Source: Serinicoccus profundi (lineage in GTDB: Bacteria > Actinomycetota > Actinomycetes > Actinomycetales > Dermatophilaceae). Taken from it: a stretch of 64,000 bases of DNA. Position 1 is the first letter of the stretch. Each line of letters starts with the position of its first letter. Location: positions 2,480,001 through 2,544,000 of the forward strand of contig NZ_CP042862.1 in assembly GCF_008001015.1 (NCBI RefSeq). The letters are read 5' to 3'. Under the pieces are notes generated by a model. The model saw only the letters and a list, made by a program, of their open reading frames with translations, was not told the DNA's origin and made no database searches. This document shows positions 59,301-64,000 of the stretch, piece after piece. A program made the translations under genes and the position numbers.

Positions 59301-60112
59301 CCGTCGACCTCCAGCTCACGATTGCGCCGCACCAGCCACGCTGCGTCCACCGGTCCGGTCGCCGTGCCCGACGGATCAAGCCGTGCCGGAGTCGACGGAC
59401 CCGACAGCGCCGCTGTGCGCAGACCCTCCAGGTCGCCCCGACCGCCGAGGCGGTCGAGCACATAGCCGAGTCGACGCACGGCGGCGGTCGGCACGGTCGA
59501 CGCCAACCGCACAACCTCGTGTCGGTCGAGGTCATGGATCTCGTCGAGCTCCAGGATCACCGTCGCCGCGTTGTCGATTCCTCCAGCGAGTGAGACGTCT
59601 CTCGCGATGTCCAGGACGGTGGCCTCGACTGTGGAAAGGCGGGCCTGCCCCGCCCGCGTGGCGTGGTGCGCCACGGGCACCGACGTGATGTCGGACCGTC
59701 GGTGGAACTGGAAGGCGGTCCGCCCGACGGTCCGATCGCGCAGCTGCCGCGAGACCGCGACCTGCAGGACCTGAGGCGACTGATGTGCCGCCCCGTGGAG
59801 CTGGGCGGCGGACAGCCACCCGACGTAGTAGTCCAGCCGCAGATGCTGCGCAACGAGGTCAACCATTTCGATGCCGGGCGGAGCGCCCCAGGTGCGGAAC
59901 TCAGGAGGGACCGGCAGCCACAAACCGCGGACTGGCCTCACCCACTCGTGGCGGGCCATGGGCGCCGCGAGGCGCTCGCTGACCTGGCGTTGCGGTATAC
60001 CGAGGACGTCGGCGATGTCCTGGGTCGTCAGCGCCGATGTGCCGTGGGCCAAGGCCCAGTTGGCGAGCTGCGGGGCCCGGACTGCGGAGCGCGCCGGCGT
60101 CACGAAACCCAC
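59297..60112 (-). CDS. AbiEi-type antitoxin / transcriptional repressor
   Basis: 271 residues. The N-terminal winged helix (LTTQDIADVLGIPQRQVSERL) is the DNA-binding part and the rest (WLSAAQLHGAAHQSPQVLQV, VPVAHHATRAGQARLSTVEA) matches the AbiEi C-terminal domain. AbiEi antagonises AbiEii and represses its promoter in studied pairs. The start is GTG at 60112, or GTG at 60103, which overlaps the upstream stop as GTGA. It is embedded in the operon rather than heading its own TA module. Confidence 0.85.
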   Translation of the reverse strand: MGFVTPARSAVRAPQLANWALAHGTSALTTQDIADVLGIPQRQVSERLAAPMARHEWVRPVRGLWLPVPPEFRTWGAPPGIEMVDLVAQHLRLDYYVGWLSAAQLHGAAHQSPQVLQVAVSRQLRDRTVGRTAFQFHRRSDITSVPVAHHATRAGQARLSTVEATVLDIARDVSLAGGIDNAATVILELDEIHDLDRHEVVRLASTVPTAAVRRLGYVLDRLGGRGDLEGLRTAALSGPSTPARLDPSGTATGPVDAAWLVRRNRELEVDG

Positions 60113-62076
60113 CGCCTCTCTGCGGAGTGGTGAACCTCATTGTTATCATGATATTTGTCATTCCGCAGAGACACCTTGGCCGACCCGGCCGCGACGACCT
60201 CGGCCAGCCGTGCCCTGGCCTCCGCCAGCGCAGCGCAACGCTCCCGCATCTTCTCCTCCTCCTTAGCCAGATGGGTCAGAGCGGCAGACAGGTCATCAGC
60301 AGCGCCGGGCGCAACCTGGGGCAGGGACCAGCCGCGCCACTCACGAGCATCACTCGGCAGGACATTGATCGCGTTCGCGATGGCCTCGGCGACCAGGCCG
60401 TGGCCATCAACCGGGCGGAGCACACGCGCCGGGTAGGCGACGACCGACAGACCGTCGTGATCCACCATCGCGCGAGGCTGAGGAGAGGTGACGAACACGA
60501 CATCACCAGGCTCGGTGCGACGGCATCCCGCAACCCCCGGGGCCAGCGGGTCGACGCGCAACGGTGGACGATCTCCTAGGACGACCGCCGGGGTGATGAG
60601 CCGAAGCGACCCCTCTCCCAAGGGCTCGGCCGACAGTCGAACGCCTGGGACGAGCACGAGTGAGGACGCCTCCAACGCCTCCCCCACCGTGACGTGCCGT
60701 CCGCGCGGACCCCGGGTCGCGTCCAGCGTGACCCTGTCTGCGCTTGCGCTGCGCAACAACGCCTCTACCTCGAGAATGTCCTGCGCATCGTTCGCTGCCA
60801 GTCGCGTGGGCCGAGCCCCCGGAAGGACGATCGGCCCCCTATCGGCCAGCACCTCTCTGAGAGGTCGATGCTTGGCGAAGGTGAAGGCGTGCAGCTCCTG
60901 GCGAGACTCCAGTGCGGCGACCGCGTCCGTGGCGAGCTGGCTCGCCACGGCGGGCGACATTGCCGTGCCGGAGAGATCGGCCGTCATCATCGCTCGCTTG
61001 TCGGCGTCGCGCAGGGCACCCTCCGGCCCCAGCACCCAGAGCCCCAGGCGCTGCCTCGGGTGGTGAACGAGGAGACCGGCCGGCAGCTTGGCCACCAGCC
61101 TGACCCGCCCGAGCCGAAGCACCTCAGCGCGCTGCTTCTCACCGTCTGACGGAAGGTCATCGCAGAGGGCCAGAGCGGGACCGATGATGAGCACCCGATC
61201 CGCGTCGGTCCGCTCCAGCTGAAGGTTGTCGATGGCGTCCAGAACGCGGCCGACATCGACCCGGCCGTCCGCGGAGTGCAGGTTGGCGATGACGAGCTTG
61301 TGCGCGCCTGGCCCCGTTGCGGCACTTCCTCGGGCGATGATGCACCGCCGACGGGCGCTGCGCGCCGTGCCATCGTCTCCGGACACCTCGACGTCAACCT
61401 CGAGGCGCTCTCTGAGTGCCGACACGCCAGCGGCCACCATCTCCATGCCCTGACCACCGACATCTTCGACCGTCACGGCCGCGGCGCCGATGTCCAGCGC
61501 CACCGCCGCGACGACCTCCCCCAGCAGACTCGTGGCCTCGGCGGCCATCCTCACGGAACTGCGGGACTCTTGAGCCAGACGGTCGTCGAGGACGGTCAGC
61601 GCTCCCGAGAACCCATAGGAGGCATCGACCAGCCGGTTCAGGTAGCGGGCGACGGCTGGCGCTCGATCCCCGAGCCGGGCGACCTCTGAGAAGAGGAACT
61701 CATCGTCCGGGTCGACCTCGTCCGCCAGATCCAGAAGCTCGTCGACCGTGACCTCCAGCAGGCGCTGCGGAGTCAGCCGCAGGAGGCACAGCAGGGCCTC
61801 CTGCGCCTCTGCGACCTCCGTCGACTGCAGGTCAGCCGGCTGCGCGTGGACCATGACGTCAGCACGAGCCTCGGGGTTGTTCCCCCGCCCAGTGGCCTCC
61901 AACCACGACACGACGTCGTCGGCGTCGAAGAGCTCGACCTGGCCGCGACGATCCACCGTCGGGGGGAAAGGAGTGTCGGACTCGGCCGATCGAGACCGCC
62001 AGACAGACACCACAGGCCGCTGGACACCGGCGAGGGCAGCGATGCCGCGCAGCGAGAGGACGTACTGGTCAGACAT
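60100..62076 (-). CDS. HTH protein with degenerate N6-methylase and target-recognition domains
   Basis: 658 residues. Residues 5-60 form a helix-turn-helix (LSLRGIAALAGVQRPVVSVW) as in the N-terminus of actinobacterial HTH-type N-6 DNA methylases. The middle follows the methylase scaffold but motif I reads VEDVGGQGMEMVAAG near 202 instead of DPxxGSGG. Where NPPY/F is expected, IANLHS stands near 262. KLPAGLL and LGLWVLGP near 330-350 fit the later scaffold. Residues 440-630 look like an HsdS-type target-recognition domain (EPGDVVFVTSPQ, RVLRPVDGHG) with a C-terminal coiled coil. I infer a non-catalytic DNA reader or regulator. ATG follows GGGAGGAG. It heads the operon. Confidence 0.7.
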   Translation of the reverse strand: MSDQYVLSLRGIAALAGVQRPVVSVWRSRSAESDTPFPPTVDRRGQVELFDADDVVSWLEATGRGNNPEARADVMVHAQPADLQSTEVAEAQEALLCLLRLTPQRLLEVTVDELLDLADEVDPDDEFLFSEVARLGDRAPAVARYLNRLVDASYGFSGALTVLDDRLAQESRSSVRMAAEATSLLGEVVAAVALDIGAAAVTVEDVGGQGMEMVAAGVSALRERLEVDVEVSGDDGTARSARRRCIIARGSAATGPGAHKLVIANLHSADGRVDVGRVLDAIDNLQLERTDADRVLIIGPALALCDDLPSDGEKQRAEVLRLGRVRLVAKLPAGLLVHHPRQRLGLWVLGPEGALRDADKRAMMTADLSGTAMSPAVASQLATDAVAALESRQELHAFTFAKHRPLREVLADRGPIVLPGARPTRLAANDAQDILEVEALLRSASADRVTLDATRGPRGRHVTVGEALEASSLVLVPGVRLSAEPLGEGSLRLITPAVVLGDRPPLRVDPLAPGVAGCRRTEPGDVVFVTSPQPRAMVDHDGLSVVAYPARVLRPVDGHGLVAEAIANAINVLPSDAREWRGWSLPQVAPGAADDLSAALTHLAKEEEKMRERCAALAEARARLAEVVAAGSAKVSLRNDKYHDNNEVHHSAERRWVS

Positions 62077-62134
62077 CGTGCGCTCCTCCCTGTGGCAGGT
62101 GACAGTTGGACTACTCCCGACACTAGACGAGGAA

Positions 62135-62175
62135 TTGGCTGGGGTCGGGGTGCCCGGTGATAACCCCTCTTATCA
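62135..62175 (+). promoter_or_regulatory. Promoter and palindromic operator of the divergent coiled-coil gene
   Basis: -35 TTGGCT (62135-62140) and -10 TGATAA (62158-62163) with a 17-bp spacer on the plus strand. The -10 is one arm of a perfect palindrome TGATAA-N6-TTATCA (62158-62175). A protein bound there would block this promoter and could also affect the divergent operon, whose promoter must lie in the same 176-bp gap (a weak TAGTGT -10 is near 62122). AbiEi or the HTH protein are the obvious candidates. Confidence 0.6.
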
Positions 62176-62252
62176 GATTTCTCCCTTGTCGCAGCACTTG
62201 AAGAGCGGGGAGGGTGGCCACGACCACCTACCGCCGTCGAAAGGCATCGATC

Positions 62253-63704
62253 ATGACCGGCATACCCCTTCACTCTGTCCGCCTGGACCGCACCTCCTCC
62301 GCGCTCATCATCAAGGCGCTCACCATCGCTCATCCCGCTGTCACTACCGAAGCCCTGCGTTGGACGACCGGTGCGCGGGGCACCCCGGTGCCCGCTGAGG
62401 ACGCATCGGTCGCCGACCTCACGGCCTACGCCGAGCAGGCGCTGATCGTCGGCACCCAGGCCATCGCCGCGGCCGGCGGGACCCAGGACACCTACAACCT
62501 GGAACAGCTCATCCAGGATGTCGGCACGAGGACCGTCGAGGCGTCGGCCGCCGCGGCAACGGCAACTGGCAAGGCGATGACCGGCGCGGCGGACAGCATG
62601 CGACATATCACCGCCGAGGTGTCCAAGGCCTTGAGGGAGGCCAACGACGCCTCCCGTGAGACCTTCACTGCCACGGTGACCCAGGCCAAGAGCGACCTGC
62701 AGAGCCAGGTGCGGGCCCTCGTCGGCGGGGAGGACCCACAGCTCGTGACCAAGCTCGACGCGCTGCTCGTCACGTTCAGCTCGAAGCTCACCGACCGGAC
62801 GGACAAGCGGACGACGGAGCTCTTCGAGAAGGCGACGAGGGCTCTCGACCCCGCGGACCCCACCTCGCCCCTAGCCCGTCACCAGCGCGAGTTGGCCGAG
62901 CAGCAGGCAGGTCTCACCACGCACCTCAACAGCCAGCACGAGGCACTCCTCACGGCCGTCGACGAGATCAGGACGAGCCTGGCCACCCAGAAGGCCGCCA
63001 GTGAGGTGGCCGCGAAATTGGCGTCCGTCACGCCACTCAAGGGCGGCACCTTCGAAGCGCGTGTGCACGCCGTGATGCAGGCTCTCGCCGTCGGACTGGG
63101 GGACGAGTATGCAGAGACCGGCACGCTGGGCGGCCTGGTCCAGGGCTCCCGCAAGGGCGACGGCGTGCTGACCGTGATGGGCGGCCCCGCTCGCGTGGTC
63201 GTCGAGATGCACGACGCCAAGGCTCGGCGAGACTGGACCGCATACCTGGAAGAATCCGAGAGGAACCGCGGCGCGAACGCATCCATCGGGGTCGTGCCGA
63301 CCCTGGCACAGAACAATGACCAGCAGGTGCGCGTCATGGGACCACGCCGCGTCGTGGTCGTCTTCGACCCGCAGACGGACGACCCCGCGATGATGCGGCT
63401 CGCCATCCAGATCTTGCGGGTCGCCTCCCTCGCCGCCGCGCACGAAGGGCACACTGGAGCCGTTGAGGTCGCCAGGGAGCACGTCGCTCAAGCACTGACT
63501 GAACTCTCGCGTATCCAGAAGATCCGGACGTCGGCGTCGGTCGTCAAGAAGGAGGCCGACAAGGTCGACCGCCAGGCTGAGCAACTGGACACGCAGTTGA
63601 GCAGGCTGTTGCTTCAGACCCAGACGGCTCTCATCGAGCCGTCCAGCACGACAGCGCTCGGAAGTGGTGAGGCCCAGCAGGTCTCTACCACGGGCGCGGC
63701 CTGA
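62253..63704 (+). CDS. Coiled-coil protein with DUF2130-like PD-(D/E)XK-type domain
   Basis: 483 residues from the ATG at 62253 (MTGIPLHSVRLDRTSSALII), which has AAAGG upstream; a GTG at 62214 is in frame. Residues 60-240 are Ala/Thr-rich and heptad-like, so coiled coil. Residues 259-395 (KGGTFEARVHAVMQAL, KGDGVLTVMGG, VVVEMHDAKARRDW, NRGANASIGVV) align in pattern with DUF2130 and related actinobacterial proteins of restriction-endonuclease fold. The usual E-x-K appears here as EMH followed by DAK, so catalysis is uncertain. A second coiled coil ends the protein. It is divergent from the defence operon and convergent with argG, 3 bp apart. Confidence 0.62.
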   Translation: MTGIPLHSVRLDRTSSALIIKALTIAHPAVTTEALRWTTGARGTPVPAEDASVADLTAYAEQALIVGTQAIAAAGGTQDTYNLEQLIQDVGTRTVEASAAAATATGKAMTGAADSMRHITAEVSKALREANDASRETFTATVTQAKSDLQSQVRALVGGEDPQLVTKLDALLVTFSSKLTDRTDKRTTELFEKATRALDPADPTSPLARHQRELAEQQAGLTTHLNSQHEALLTAVDEIRTSLATQKAASEVAAKLASVTPLKGGTFEARVHAVMQALAVGLGDEYAETGTLGGLVQGSRKGDGVLTVMGGPARVVVEMHDAKARRDWTAYLEESERNRGANASIGVVPTLAQNNDQQVRVMGPRRVVVVFDPQTDDPAMMRLAIQILRVASLAAAHEGHTGAVEVAREHVAQALTELSRIQKIRTSASVVKKEADKVDRQAEQLDTQLSRLLLQTQTALIEPSSTTALGSGEAQQVSTTGAA

Positions 63705-63707
63705 GGC

Positions 63708-64000
63708 TCAGTCGGTGCCGAACTCCATGGCCGCCCAGTCCAGCGACTCCTCCTCGTCCTCGGTCGGGCCGACGCCCCCGGCGATGCGGTCCGCACCGCC
63801 CGGGGTGAGGTCGCCGACCAAGGAGGTGGAGGCCAGCCCGAGACGCGACGGTGCCGCCTCGGCCTCGCCGCCGAGCCCCTGGGCCTGCGCCGCAGCGCCG
63901 ACGCCGAGCAGGCCCATCGAGACGTACTGCTCCAGCCGGGCGCGGGAGTCCGCGATGTCCAGGTTGCGCATCGTCAGCTGGCCGATCCGGTCGGTCGGGC
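63708..64000 (-). CDS. argG: Argininosuccinate synthase, C-terminal part (partial)
   Basis: The last 97 residues. [20 protein letters not shown], then YVSMGLLG, matches the C-terminus of the long (E. coli-type) ArgG, which joins citrulline and aspartate with ATP in arginine synthesis. The start is beyond the window. The tail after residue 40 of the visible part is longer than in E. coli and acidic. Confidence 0.85.
   Translation of the reverse strand, partial: PTDRIGQLTMRNLDIADSRARLEQYVSMGLLGVGAAAQAQGLGGEAEAAPSRLGLASTSLVGDLTPGGADRIAGGVGPTEDEEESLDWAAMEFGTD

Overview
The window is chromosomal DNA of a high-GC Gram-positive bacterium (Actinomycetota, probably Micrococcales close to Intrasporangiaceae/Ornithinimicrobiaceae). 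This rests on the strong G/C third-position bias, the actinobacterial order of the RNA-polymerase and ribosomal-protein genes, a rpoB that appears to start with TTG, and a 16S-23S spacer without tRNA genes. The genus is a guess from general resemblance.

Layout: 1-5.2 kb holds two envelope or secreted carbohydrate genes: the 5' part of a very large secreted amylase/pullulanase, and a Stealth-family phosphotransferase. 5.2-10.9 kb is a complete rRNA operon (16S-23S-5S, minus strand) with its promoter, a pre-23S processing stem and a terminator. 11-12.9 kb carries an MDR-family oxidoreductase and truA. 12.9-49.4 kb is the information-processing core of the chromosome, almost all on the minus strand. 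In transcription order from the high-coordinate end it is tRNA-Trp, secE-nusG-rplK-rplA, rplJ-rplL, rpoB-rpoC, rpsL-rpsG-fusA-tuf, the S10 operon (rpsJ to rpsQ), the spc operon (rplN to rplO), secY-adk-map-infA-rpmJ, and the alpha operon (rpsM-rpsK-rpsD-rpoA-rplQ). Only a plus-strand MFS transporter and a dedA-like gene interrupt it. 49.6-51.6 kb has a class I aminotransferase and a lipoprotein.

51.6-63.7 kb is a compact defence locus. Seven minus-strand genes overlap or nearly touch. In transcription order they are: an HTH protein built like an adenine methylase plus target-recognition domain but with degenerate catalytic motifs; AbiEi antitoxin; AbiEii nucleotidyltransferase toxin; HsdM; HsdS; HsdR; and an ArdC/ImmA-like zinc metallopeptidase. 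A divergent gene for a coiled-coil protein with a DUF2130-like (PD-(D/E)XK-type) domain faces them across a short control region. That region has a recognisable promoter whose -10 box lies in a perfect palindrome. The 3' end of argG closes the window.

The assembly probably contains residual indel errors: rpsD, rplF and the dedA-like gene are each broken by one base at a G/C homopolymer. The most interesting items are the defence locus (an AbiE toxin-antitoxin pair wired between a methylase-like reader and a type I restriction system), an L17 protein with a C-terminal sunset-like domain, and an over-represented octamer GGTATGCC/GGCATACC.
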